A DNA stretch of 12,139 nucleotides from Acetobacter sp. UBA5411 (GTDB taxonomy: Bacteria; Pseudomonadota; Alphaproteobacteria; Acetobacterales; Acetobacteraceae), in contig NZ_DHNR01000014.1 of assembly GCF_002409645.1 (NCBI RefSeq), positions 6,860-18,998 on the forward strand. The letters are read 5' to 3'. Of the stretch, positions 1 to 7,482 are shown piece by piece. The translations under genes and the position numbers were made by a program. The notes under the pieces were generated by a model. The model saw only the letters and a list, made by a program, of their open reading frames with translations. It did not search any database and was not told the DNA's origin. Within the stretch, counting starts at the first letter, position 1. Each line of letters starts with the position of its first letter.

Positions 1-831
1 CCCAAGGAGCCGCGCACCTGGACCGGCATCATCATGGGCATCTGCAACCGGCTTCATACCAGCCTGTTTGCCTATCTGCCCGGTCGGCTGTTTCTCGGCG
101 CGATGGGCGGCGTTTTTGTCGCCTCGCTGGTGTCCGGCACAGTGCTGTATGGCCGATTCATGAAGCGGCTACCGTTCGGTTCGGTCAGGAGGGATCGGGC
201 CTCGCGCCTGACATGGCTGGACCTGCACAACCTGCTGGGGGCCGCAACACTGGTCTGGGCGACGGTGGTGGGCTTTACCGGGCTGGTCAACGAACTCCAG
301 ACGCCACTGTTCGGCCTGTGGCGCGTGACCGATGTGCGCCAGATTTTGCGGCCCTACGCCAACCTGCCCGTGCCGTCGCAGGACCACCTGTCTTCGGTAC
401 AGGCCGCGTTCGACACGGCGGCCAAGGCAGCCCCCGGCAATGAGGTGACAGGCCTATCCTTCCCCGGCGCCTCTTTCGGCAGCCCGGTGCATTACGTGCT
501 CTGGACGCGAGGCGCGACCCCACTGCGGGCACGGCTGTTTACCCCGGTGCTAGTCGATGCCCGCACGGGCGAGCTGACCGGGGCCTATCCGATGCCGTGG
601 TATCTGCGCTTTCTCGAAATTTCCCGCCCGCTGCATTTCGGCGATTATGGCGGCATGCCGCTGAAAATCCTCTGGGCGCTGCTCGATGTGGTGGTGATCG
701 GTGTGCTGGTCAGCGGTCTGGTGCTGTGGGCTGGCAAGCGCAGGATTGCCACCGACGCCCGCCTGCGGGCTCTGGGTTACGATCTGGATGATGCGGACGA
801 CTTGCCTGCTCTGGTGGAGGGCACGCGATGA
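1..831 (+). CDS. PepSY-type inner-membrane protein, 5'-truncated by window edge
   Basis: The frame is open from base 1, so the true start lies upstream; the ATG at 34 is internal. The visible 276 codons match the C-terminal part of the PepSY-associated TM (PiuB/FoxB/FpvG-like) family. Visible features are RLHTSLFAYLPGR followed by a membrane helix (FLGAMGGVFVASLVSGTVLY), a second helix after DLHNLLG (AATLVWATVVGFTGLVN), a periplasmic stretch, then PLHFGDYGG and a last helix ending SGLVLWAGKRR. The recurring His residues at helix boundaries (RLH, DLH, PLHFG) fit haem ligation as proposed for this family. Known relatives FoxB and FpvG act in reduction of ferri-siderophores at the inner membrane. 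Its place at the head of an ExbB/ExbD/TonB operon supports an iron role; the substrate is not deducible. Its stop overlaps the next start by ATGA, suggesting translational coupling. Confidence 0.85.
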   Translation, partial: PKEPRTWTGIIMGICNRLHTSLFAYLPGRLFLGAMGGVFVASLVSGTVLYGRFMKRLPFGSVRRDRASRLTWLDLHNLLGAATLVWATVVGFTGLVNELQTPLFGLWRVTDVRQILRPYANLPVPSQDHLSSVQAAFDTAAKAAPGNEVTGLSFPGASFGSPVHYVLWTRGATPLRARLFTPVLVDARTGELTGAYPMPWYLRFLEISRPLHFGDYGGMPLKILWALLDVVVIGVLVSGLVLWAGKRRIATDARLRALGYDLDDADDLPALVEGTR

Positions 832-1079
832 ACGCCGTCTCTCCCGAAACCCCTATGTCATCCCGACCTGTTTCGACATCACGTCACCCCGTCGCCGTCT
901 GGCCATGGCCGATCGCGCTGGGCCTGCTCACCATCTTCGGCCTGCTGTCCGCCCTGCTGGGCCAGCACGGCGTCTGGCTGGCCCTGTCATGGGCAGCCCT
1001 GTCCATTCCCCTCATCGTTACGGTCATCTGCCTGATCCGGGCGTGGCGCAGACCGTCTTCCAAAGGAGGTCTCTCATGA
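828..1079 (+). CDS. Small two-helix membrane protein of the iron-uptake operon
   Basis: This 83-residue protein starts at an ATG overlapping the PepSY stop (ATGA) with GGAGGG six bases upstream. The first 25 residues are Ser/Pro-rich and polar. Two hydrophobic helices follow (about 27-45, WPIALGLLTIFGLLSALLG, and about 48-68, WLALSWAALSIPLIVTVICL), and a short basic tail (RAWRRPSSK). It ends in an ATGA overlap with exbB. I do not recognise a named family. Small membrane proteins commonly sit between PepSY-TM genes and exbB in siderophore operons, so an accessory role to the PepSY protein is a reasonable inference from position only. It is very likely a real gene given the overlaps and ribosome sites at both ends. 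Confidence 0.75.
   Translation: MNAVSPETPMSSRPVSTSRHPVAVWPWPIALGLLTIFGLLSALLGQHGVWLALSWAALSIPLIVTVICLIRAWRRPSSKGGLS
1062..1070 (+). promoter_or_regulatory. Strong ribosome binding site fixing the exbB start
   Basis: AAAGGAGGT lies five bases before the ATG at 1076. It is the best Shine-Dalgarno match in the operon and decides the start: the same frame is open from 701, but the reading before 1076 has no ExbB-like sequence. High translation would fit the known excess of ExbB over ExbD and TonB in the complex. Confidence 0.75.
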
Positions 1080-1822
1080 CCGATCTTGCTCCCATTTCCT
1101 TTTCCCCGTGGGACATGTTCCTCAATGCCGGGCCTGTGGTCCGCTGCGTGATGATCCTGCTGGCCGTGGCCAGTCTGCTGACCTGGACCATCTTCATCGC
1201 CAAGTCGGTCGAGCTGCTGCGCGTGCGCATGAAGCTGACAAAAGCCGAGCAGACGCTGGAACAGGCCAACACGCTGGATCTCGGCGAGGAAGGTACGCGT
1301 CAGAATGGCATCGCCCACACGCTGGTCATGGCGGCCGAGACCGAACGCAAACGCTCCGCCGACATCCCCGATGACAGCGAGGGACTGAAGGAGCGTATCG
1401 TCCTGCACCTCGAACGCCTTGAAGCCGCCGAGGGGCGCAGGCTCCTGCGTGGTACCGGCGTGCTGGCCACCATTGGCGCGACCTCGCCCTTCATCGGCCT
1501 GTTCGGCACGGTGTGGGGGATCATGACGTCCTTCACCGGCATCGCCGCCAGCAAGGCGACCAGCCTTGCGGTGGTGGCACCCGGTATTGCCGAGGCCCTG
1601 CTGGCCACGGCGCTCGGTCTGGTGGCCGCCATCCCGGCGGTGGTGATCTACAACCATCTCGCCCGCCAGACGGCCTCCTGCCGCGCACAGGTGGCCGATC
1701 TCACCGCGCTGGTCATGCGTCTGGTGTCGCGCGATCTCGGTCGCATGCAGGCCCTGACCGCCAGCGGACAGGTGGTGCGGTTGGGTGCGTCGCGTGACGC
1801 CCGCACGGTGGCAGGGGAGTAA
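1076..1822 (+). CDS. exbB: ExbB/TolQ/MotA-family proton channel subunit ExbB
   Basis: ExbB is the pentameric inner-membrane scaffold that, with ExbD, couples proton flow to TonB. The 248-residue product is close to the E. coli length (244). Helix 1 spans about 20-42 (PVVRCVMILLAVASLLTWTI). A long charged cytoplasmic part follows to about 125. Helix 2 contains GATSPFIGLFGTVWGI at 134-149, the family signature. Helix 3 contains VVAPGIAEALLATALGLVAA from 166; E173 in it corresponds to the conserved channel glutamate (E176 in E. coli). The start overlaps the preceding small gene (ATGA) and follows a strong ribosome site. ExbD begins five bases after the stop. MotA and TolQ share the family, but the exbD and tonB neighbours fix this as ExbB. 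Confidence 0.95.
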   Translation: MTDLAPISFSPWDMFLNAGPVVRCVMILLAVASLLTWTIFIAKSVELLRVRMKLTKAEQTLEQANTLDLGEEGTRQNGIAHTLVMAAETERKRSADIPDDSEGLKERIVLHLERLEAAEGRRLLRGTGVLATIGATSPFIGLFGTVWGIMTSFTGIAASKATSLAVVAPGIAEALLATALGLVAAIPAVVIYNHLARQTASCRAQVADLTALVMRLVSRDLGRMQALTASGQVVRLGASRDARTVAGE

Positions 1823-1827
1823 GCGGC

Positions 1828-2322
1828 ATGATCCGCATCCGCCATACCGATGAGAACCCGCATGAGGCGAGCGAGATCAATGTCACGCCGTTCATCGACG
1901 TGATGCTGGTGCTGCTGGTGATCTTCATGGTCACCGCCCCGCTGACCACGGTGAACGTGCCGGTGGACCTGCCATCCTCGACGGAGAAGCCGACGCCGCG
2001 CCCGGATGATCCGGTGTTCCTGACGGTGAAGGCTGATCACGGCCTAGCTCTGGGCGAGGATGATATCAGCACCGATGCGCTTCCCGGCGCGCTGGAAACC
2101 GCGACGAAAGGCAAGAAGGACGAACGCATTTTCCTCCGCGCCGACAAGACCGTGGATTACGGCACGCTGATGGGCGTGATGGATAAGCTGCGCTCCGCTG
2201 GCTATCTCAAGGTCGCGCTGGTCAATCTTCAGGGACAGGAAGAAGGCAGTGAAGCAGGTTCAACGCCTGCGCCATCCGGCAATACGGTTCCTGCCGCACC
2301 GGCATCTGGAGCAGCACCGTGA
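1828..2322 (+). CDS. exbD: ExbD biopolymer transport subunit
   Basis: ExbD is the partner that sits inside the ExbB pentamer and takes part in proton translocation to energise TonB. The 164-residue product has a short cytoplasmic N terminus, then EINVTPFIDVMLVLLVIFMV. D24 in that helix is the essential protonatable aspartate (D25 in E. coli). A periplasmic domain follows, containing IFLRADKTVDYGTLMGVMD and ALVNLQ. It is somewhat longer than the E. coli protein (141) because of an Ala/Pro/Ser/Gly-rich tail from about residue 134, likely disordered in the periplasm. The ribosome site AGGGGAG lies eight bases before the ATG. The stop overlaps the tonB GTG start (GTGA). Confidence 0.95.
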   Translation: MIRIRHTDENPHEASEINVTPFIDVMLVLLVIFMVTAPLTTVNVPVDLPSSTEKPTPRPDDPVFLTVKADHGLALGEDDISTDALPGALETATKGKKDERIFLRADKTVDYGTLMGVMDKLRSAGYLKVALVNLQGQEEGSEAGSTPAPSGNTVPAAPASGAAP

Positions 2323-3191
2323 GCGGCACGGCAGACATGGCGCAGGAGCAGGATGTCGCCGTTGAGCGCGCGCCTTTCTCCTTTGCCGACTGGCAGCGCG
2401 AACAACTTCTTCTGGCCCGACGGGAAGATGCACTCCGCTGGGGCCTGTCCTTCCTTGCCGTTTTGGCGGTCTGTGGCGGCAGCATCTGGTGGGTCATGCG
2501 CCTGCCGCCACCACCGCTGGCCGTGCCCGAACCGCCGCCTGCCGCGATCGCCATCGACATGGCCCCGGAACCGGTCTCGACGCCCACGCCGCCGACGGAT
2601 GCACCGATCGGTCCCAAACAGACACAGTCCATTCCCGATCCGGCCCCGGTCGAGCCGCCAAAGATCACGGCTCCGCCGTCACCCGCGCCCAATCCGCCAA
2701 TCCCGGTGCCCAAGCCTGAGAAGCCGCGAAAGATCGTCAAGAAGAGCAAGCCGGTTCCACAACTGAAAAAGCCCATCCCGGACAAGACGCCACCGGCCGA
2801 GGCCACGACCGCGCCGCCGTCAGCGGAAGCGCCTCCTGCTCCAACCCAGGCGGCCCCGGCTCCCGGCGCCTCATCGTCGAAGGCGTCGCATGATCCGGTC
2901 ACATGGCAGGGCGCGCTGCTGGCGCAGCTTGAGAAGTTCAAGCGCTATCCGTCCGATGCCATGGCCGATCATCAGGAGGGCGTGCCGACCGTGACGTTCG
3001 CCATGGACCGCAAGGGGCATGTGCTTTCGGTTCGGCTGACCAGCAGTTCCGGTCATGCGCTTCTCGATCAGGAAGCCGTGGCCCTGCCCAAACGCGCACA
3101 ACCTCTACCCATTCCGCTGGACAGCGTCGCGGGCGACCCGATCACCCTGACCGTTCCCGTCGAATTCTACATCCATGCCGGTGGGAACTAA
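2319..3191 (+). CDS. tonB: Energy transducer TonB
   Basis: TonB spans the periplasm and pulls on the TonB box of outer-membrane receptors. The product (290 residues from the GTG at 2319) has a cytoplasmic N terminus of about 40 residues, one membrane helix (about 41-60, WGLSFLAVLAVCGGSIWWVM), a long Pro/Ala/Lys-rich spacer with PEPPP, PTPP and EKPRK-type runs (about 62-188), and a TonB C-terminal domain from about 191. Recognisable parts of that domain are WQGALLAQLEKFKRYP, VTFAMDRKGHVLSVRLTSSS, LLDQEA and ITLTVPVEFYI. GTG is preferred because TGGAG lies seven bases upstream and GTGA overlaps the exbD stop; the ATG at 2337 (284 residues) is the alternative and has a weaker ribosome site. The N terminus is longer than in E. 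coli TonB. Confidence 0.93.
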   Translation: MSGTADMAQEQDVAVERAPFSFADWQREQLLLARREDALRWGLSFLAVLAVCGGSIWWVMRLPPPPLAVPEPPPAAIAIDMAPEPVSTPTPPTDAPIGPKQTQSIPDPAPVEPPKITAPPSPAPNPPIPVPKPEKPRKIVKKSKPVPQLKKPIPDKTPPAEATTAPPSAEAPPAPTQAAPAPGASSSKASHDPVTWQGALLAQLEKFKRYPSDAMADHQEGVPTVTFAMDRKGHVLSVRLTSSSGHALLDQEAVALPKRAQPLPIPLDSVAGDPITLTVPVEFYIHAGGN

Positions 3192-3195
3192 AGCT

Positions 3196-3624
3196 ATGAG
3201 CAGGTGTCAGTATCGTGTGCCGGAACGGTATCTTTTTCCGGTCATTGGTCTTCTGGTTTTCTCGGCACTTCCTCCTCAACAGGGACAGGCTCAATCCGTT
3301 ACGGAAAGCCAGAACGATCTGGCGCTGTGGCAGACCGGGATTGTCAGCAGACTGACAGACATCCGTCATTATCCTCCTCAGGCTCGGGCAGATCATGAGC
3401 AAGGCATTGTCCTTGTGGGTTTTGCGGTCGATCGGAGCGGGCGCATCCTGACCCCGGGTCTTGCCAGAAGTTCCGGTCATCCTTTGCTGGATGAGGAAGC
3501 ACTCGCGATGCTCAGGCGTGTCGGTAATCTGCCACCCCCGCCGTCTTCCATTCCCCAAGATCCGGTTTTTCTGACCTTGCCGGTCATGTTCTGCCTGAAC
3601 GCGAAAAACTGTCCAAGATCCTGA
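3196..3624 (+). CDS. Short stand-alone TonB C-terminal-domain protein
   Basis: This 142-residue protein aligns almost gap-free with the C-terminal domain of the TonB just upstream (shared WQ, RYP/HYP, ADH, VDR/MDR, SSGH.LLD.EA, DP..LT.PV.F), so it probably arose by tandem duplication. Unlike TonB it has no proline-rich spacer. Residues 12-26 (YLFPVIGLLVFSALP) form a single hydrophobic stretch ending near GQA, which reads as a signal peptide cut after about A32, or else a membrane anchor. The TonB-like domain spans about 45-137 and the tail has two Cys (FCLNAKNCPRS). The ATG at 3196, four bases after the tonB stop and behind GGTGGGAA, is preferred; the in-frame ATG at 3175 lies inside tonB. 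Without a spacer it is unlikely to reach a receptor as TonB does. It might modulate TonB or a receptor; that is inference. Confidence 0.82.
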   Translation: MSRCQYRVPERYLFPVIGLLVFSALPPQQGQAQSVTESQNDLALWQTGIVSRLTDIRHYPPQARADHEQGIVLVGFAVDRSGRILTPGLARSSGHPLLDEEALAMLRRVGNLPPPPSSIPQDPVFLTLPVMFCLNAKNCPRS

Positions 3625-3635
3625 AAGGGTTTTCG

Positions 3636-4160
3636 ATGCTGACCTTCTCCGAACACCGTCGCTCACCACCTGCGCTGAACCAGATCCGCCCCGGCATGAG
3701 GGCCAGCCGCAGCGCCGTACGCAGGCTGGAAGACCGTTGCGCAGACGTCGGCATCAGGATGACCGATCTCCGACGGGTGCTGCTGCATGGTGTTCTTGAA
3801 GCTGGTCCCGGGACGACTGCGGTGGATCTCTGGAAGACGCTGAGCCGGATGATGAAGCATGGACATGCCCCTTCACAGGGGTCAATCCAGCGCAACCTGA
3901 ATCTCTTTGTGGAGCGTGGCATCCTGCGCCGGGATGTCACGCCTGACCGGCTATGGCGCTACAGTGTGACCCCGGAACGCAAGGCCGCTCTCGCCATTAC
4001 TTTTGTGGAGGCCGGCACAGGTCGGAAGATCGCCTGCAACGCTCCGGAAGTCGCAACGTTGCTGAAGCGTGTGGCCGCCGAGCACGGTCTTGCAGTGCAG
4101 GGCGCCGCCATCACCGTAACGTCGTCGGGCACAACTGCGTCCGACATGGAGGCGCGGTGA
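3636..4160 (+). CDS. Divergent Fur-superfamily transcriptional regulator
   Basis: The 174-residue product has the Fur layout. A winged-helix region spans about 28-110: LEDRCADVGIRMTDLRRVLL corresponds to the first Fur helices, and GSIQRNLNLFVERGILRR sits where Fur has TVYRtLklLeeaGLv. A dimerisation-like part follows (about 115-162, LLKRVAAEHGLAVQGAAITV). The usual Fur metal site is absent: there is no His-rich HHHHL-type motif after the wing, and no CxxC pair (only C35 and C134). It may therefore sense something else, or act without metal. AAAGGG lies six bases before the ATG, and the gene begins 11 bases after the previous stop, so it belongs to the tonB operon. Control of these uptake genes is the likely role, inferred from context. 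A more distant winged-helix family is possible. Confidence 0.75.
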   Translation: MLTFSEHRRSPPALNQIRPGMRASRSAVRRLEDRCADVGIRMTDLRRVLLHGVLEAGPGTTAVDLWKTLSRMMKHGHAPSQGSIQRNLNLFVERGILRRDVTPDRLWRYSVTPERKAALAITFVEAGTGRKIACNAPEVATLLKRVAAEHGLAVQGAAITVTSSGTTASDMEAR

Positions 4161-4254
4161 GAAGAGCGAAACATTTTCGCCCGATTACTGGAAAAAACCT
4201 TTTTCCCGATCGTCTTTATAGACAAAGCCCTCCCGCAGGGACGGGACATCTTCC
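4161..4254 (+). other. Spacer with three short perfect inverted repeats
   Basis: Between the Fur-like gene and the RND gene lie GCGAAA-CAT-TTTCGC (4166-4180), GGAAAAA-ACC-TTTTTCC (4190-4206) and GTCT-TTAT-AGAC (4212-4223). The second could be a weak terminator or an operator; none is followed by a convincing T-run. A ribosome-like AGGGACGGGA (4237-4246) precedes the TTG start at 4255. The spacer may separate two transcription units. Confidence 0.4.
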
Positions 4255-7200
4255 TTGAAATTCATCGCCTGGTTCGTCCGTCGCCCGGTGGCGACACTCC
4301 TGCTGCTGCTTTCCGCCGTGCTGTCGGGCCTGATGGCGCTGCCGCTCCTGCCGGTCTCGGACCTGCCCGATGTCGACCTGCCGGTGATCTCGGTCTCGGC
4401 GTCGAATGCCGGCGGCTCGCCCGAGGTGATGGCCCGCACGGTGGCCGCCCCGCTGGAACGGCATCTGGGCAATATCGCCGGCGTCACACAGATGGAGTCC
4501 ATCTCCACGCGGGGGGAGACCTCCATCTCTCTGGGGTTTGAACTGGGGCGCGACCTCAATGGCGAGGCCCGTGACGTGGAAGCCGCGATCCGGGCCGCAC
4601 GACGCGACCTGCCGACCACGCCGGGATCGGACCCCAGCTATCACCGTGCCAACCCCAATGCGACGCCGGTTCTGATCCTTGCGGTGACACCGGGCATGCA
4701 GTCCATGGCGCACCTCTATGATCTGGTGAACACCACGCTGCGGCCCATGCTGCTTCAGGTGCAGGGCGTGGGGGATGTGATGCTCATGGGCAGTTCCGCG
4801 CCTGCCGTTCGGGTGGAGATGAACCCGCTGCTGTTTTTCAAATACGGCATGGGGTTCGAGAACCTGCGGGCTGCACTGGCTTCAGCCAATGCCCATACGC
4901 CGAAGGGTGTGATCGATACGGCGGCGCAGCGCTGGCAACTGGCTGTCAATGATCAGGCTGAACACGCCGAGGCTTACCGGGATCTGGTGATTGCCTACAA
5001 AAGCGGACGCCCGATCCGGCTGCGTGATGTGGCCACCGTGACGGACAGCATGCAGGACGTGAATGCCGCCGCCTTCTTTGACGGAAAACCGGCGCTGACC
5101 CTGATGGTCCGCGCCCAACCGGGGGCCAATCTGGTGGGCATTGTCGATGCGGTGAAAGCCCGCCTCCCGCAGTTGCGCATGCTGATGCCACCGGGTGCGG
5201 ATATCGAGGTGGCACGAGATGGTTCGGCCGTGATCCGCTCCTCCCTGCATCATACGCTGGTAACGCTGCTGGCCTCCTGTGTTCTGGTACTGGCCGTGGT
5301 GTGGGTATTCCTGCGCTCGTGGACGGCATCCGTGGCGGCGGCGATCATCGTGCCGTGCTGCCTGATCGCCAGCCTCGGGCCGATGCATCTGGCGGGGTTC
5401 GGGCTGGACAATCTCTCGCTCATGGCGCTGACGGTGGTCACGGGACTGGTGGTGGATGACGCCATCGTGGTGATCGAGAACATCATCCGCATGCGTGAGC
5501 GGGGGATGTCTGTTGATGAAGCAGCCATTGCCGGGGCCAGAGAAGTCGCGTTCACACTGCTCTCCATTACCGTCTCGGTGCTGGCGGTGTTTCTGCCGAT
5601 CGGGCTGGCGTCGGGTCTGACCGGACGGCTGTTCCGGGAGTTTGCTGGCACCGTCGGCATTGCCGTGGCCGTGTCGCTGGTTCTGTCCTGCGTGGTGACG
5701 CCGTGTCTGACAGCGTTGTGCATGCGGTTTGCCGAAAACAGCGCCGCCATTCATCCGGAAGTGGATGCCGCTGATTTTCTGGATCATGAAAAACACAGCG
5801 GCAGCCTGTATCGCCGCATTCTGGAAATCTGCCTAACCCATCCTGGCAAGACGGCCTTACTGCTGCCGCTGACCCTGCTGGTGGGTGCCTTTCTGTTCAC
5901 CCGTATGCCAAAGGTTGTGTTTCCGCGTCAGGATATCGGCATCGTTTCGGGCGGCTCACGCGGCAGCGGCAGTTCACTGGCCCAGACAAAAGCCCGGCTG
6001 GAACACTTCAGTCAGGTCTTGTTGTCCGATCCCGCTGTTAACCATGTCATCGCCTATCTCGATACCGGCGAAGGCTCCAGCCATGGCATGGTGTTCGCCA
6101 CGCTGCGCGACCTGTCCACCGGGCGGGCGTCGGGAACAGAAGTGGCTGCACGTGTGGTGGCCCGGATGGGGAAAGACATTCACGCCGAATACCATGCCCA
6201 GGCGCCGGGCAACATCATGATGCGGGTCGGCTCGAACAGCAGCGGGGTGAGCTATATCCTGCGCAGCGAGGATGACCGGTTGCTGGGGCCAGCCACGCGG
6301 AAACTGGCGAAAGCCTTGCGCCGTCACCCGGAGTTCGCGGATGTTGACCCGGATGTCGATCCACCGAGACAGGGCATCACGCTGGCCATCGACCGCGATA
6401 CTGCCGCCCGTGTCGGGGTCACACCGCAGGTCATCGGCAATACCTTGTCCGATGCGCTGGGCCAGACCAACGCCTCGGTCGTCTACACACCACACGGGCA
6501 ATACAACGTGGTGCTGACGGTGGAAAACCGCTTTCAGCGCGATCCCGAGATCCTGAAGCAGTTCTGGGTCAGCCCGTCCGGTGGTTCCGCCTCGGGCAGT
6601 TCGGCGTCGAACACCATCCGGGTGGTCTCGTCGGCTACAGCCAGCACCACCGCCTCCACGAGTGCCACGGCGTTTCGGAACCAGATCGCCAATTCTCTGG
6701 CGGGTGGAGCGAATGCTTCCACCGGATCGGCCGTGGCGACGGGAGCGGAAACGCTGGTGCCACTGTCCGTCGTGGCTCGTATCACCCCCAGCCTCGACCC
6801 GGTGGCTGTGACCCATATCGGTTACGCCAGTTCCGCCTCTCTGGCGCTGGAACTGGCACCCGGTGTGAGCCTGTCGCAGGCACAGGCCATCATTGATCAG
6901 GAATGGCGCAACCTGCATCTGCCGGAGAGCATCACCGGGGAATTGCAGAGTGACGAAGGGGATGTTGGCAAAAGCACGCATGACAGCGAGATCCTGATCG
7001 TCGCGGCCATCCTGGCTGTCTGGATCACGCTGGGCATGCTCTATGAAAGCGTGTGGCACCCGCTGACCATCCTCTCCACCATCCCCTCGGCCGGGATCGG
7101 GGCAGTCATGGCGCTGGACCTGTTCGGACTACCGTTCTCGGGCATGGCGGTCATCGCCATGCTGCTGCTGACCGGCATCTCGCTCAAGAACGCGATCCTG

Positions 7201-7482
7201 CTGGTGGATTTTGCCATCCATGCCGAGCGCGAACGCAGCCTGACGTCACGGGATGCCATTCGTGAGGCCTGCCTGCTGCGCCTGCGGCCCATCGTCATGA
7301 CCACCTTTGCGGCAGCTCTTGGGGCGCTGCCGCTGGTGCTGATGGGCGGCTACGGGATGGAGCTACGCCAGCCGCTCGGCATTGCGCTGATCGGTGGCCT
7401 GCTGGTCAGTCAGGCACAGACCATGTTCACGACCCCGGCGCTTTATCTTCTGGTGGCCAAGGCAGTTATCCGTTTGAAATAA
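4255..7482 (+). CDS. RND-family efflux transporter, inner-membrane pump subunit
   Basis: This 1075-residue protein is an AcrB/MdtB-type proton-driven pump of the heavy RND superfamily. The N terminus KFIAWFVRRPVATLLLLL leads into helix 1, followed by LPVSDLPDVDLPVISVSASN. TM4 carries the proton-relay aspartates D401/D402 (GLVVDDAIVVIEN). TM10 carries K978 (GISLKNAILLVDFA). The two-fold repeat of periplasmic loop plus helix bundle is complete. The start is TTG, because an in-frame stop at 4219 and the absence of ATG or GTG before 4255 leave no other choice. Residues about 773-831 are a Ser/Ala/Thr/Gly-rich stretch where MdtB-like pumps have a short turn, making the protein longer than usual (about 1020-1050). 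No membrane-fusion or outer-membrane partner gene is in the window, so its channel partners must be elsewhere. Substrate unknown: drugs, solvents or siderophore export are all possible. Confidence 0.9.
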   Translation: MKFIAWFVRRPVATLLLLLSAVLSGLMALPLLPVSDLPDVDLPVISVSASNAGGSPEVMARTVAAPLERHLGNIAGVTQMESISTRGETSISLGFELGRDLNGEARDVEAAIRAARRDLPTTPGSDPSYHRANPNATPVLILAVTPGMQSMAHLYDLVNTTLRPMLLQVQGVGDVMLMGSSAPAVRVEMNPLLFFKYGMGFENLRAALASANAHTPKGVIDTAAQRWQLAVNDQAEHAEAYRDLVIAYKSGRPIRLRDVATVTDSMQDVNAAAFFDGKPALTLMVRAQPGANLVGIVDAVKARLPQLRMLMPPGADIEVARDGSAVIRSSLHHTLVTLLASCVLVLAVVWVFLRSWTASVAAAIIVPCCLIASLGPMHLAGFGLDNLSLMALTVVTGLVVDDAIVVIENIIRMRERGMSVDEAAIAGAREVAFTLLSITVSVLAVFLPIGLASGLTGRLFREFAGTVGIAVAVSLVLSCVVTPCLTALCMRFAENSAAIHPEVDAADFLDHEKHSGSLYRRILEICLTHPGKTALLLPLTLLVGAFLFTRMPKVVFPRQDIGIVSGGSRGSGSSLAQTKARLEHFSQVLLSDPAVNHVIAYLDTGEGSSHGMVFATLRDLSTGRASGTEVAARVVARMGKDIHAEYHAQAPGNIMMRVGSNSSGVSYILRSEDDRLLGPATRKLAKALRRHPEFADVDPDVDPPRQGITLAIDRDTAARVGVTPQVIGNTLSDALGQTNASVVYTPHGQYNVVLTVENRFQRDPEILKQFWVSPSGGSASGSSASNTIRVVSSATASTTASTSATAFRNQIANSLAGGANASTGSAVATGAETLVPLSVVARITPSLDPVAVTHIGYASSASLALELAPGVSLSQAQAIIDQEWRNLHLPESITGELQSDEGDVGKSTHDSEILIVAAILAVWITLGMLYESVWHPLTILSTIPSAGIGAVMALDLFGLPFSGMAVIAMLLLTGISLKNAILLVDFAIHAERERSLTSRDAIREACLLRLRPIVMTTFAAALGALPLVLMGGYGMELRQPLGIALIGGLLVSQAQTMFTTPALYLLVAKAVIRLK

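Noticed and set aside
701..1075. Upstream extension of the exbB frame to 701
   Set aside because: This stretch overlaps two other genes and its translation is unlike ExbB; the strong ribosome site points to 1076.
884..1657. Long open frame on the minus strand opposite exbB (257 codons)
   Set aside because: It is rich in His/Gln/Gly/Arg typical of antisense reading of GC-rich genes, overlaps a clear exbB, and has no family resemblance.
2222..2941. Minus-strand open frame opposite tonB (239 codons), Gly/Ala/Ser-rich
   Set aside because: The composition is the reverse reading of TonB's proline-rich spacer; there is no independent evidence for a gene.
5974..7059. Minus-strand open frame opposite the RND gene (361 codons)
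   Set aside because: Shadow of the pump coding frame, Arg/His/Gln-rich with no recognisable domain.
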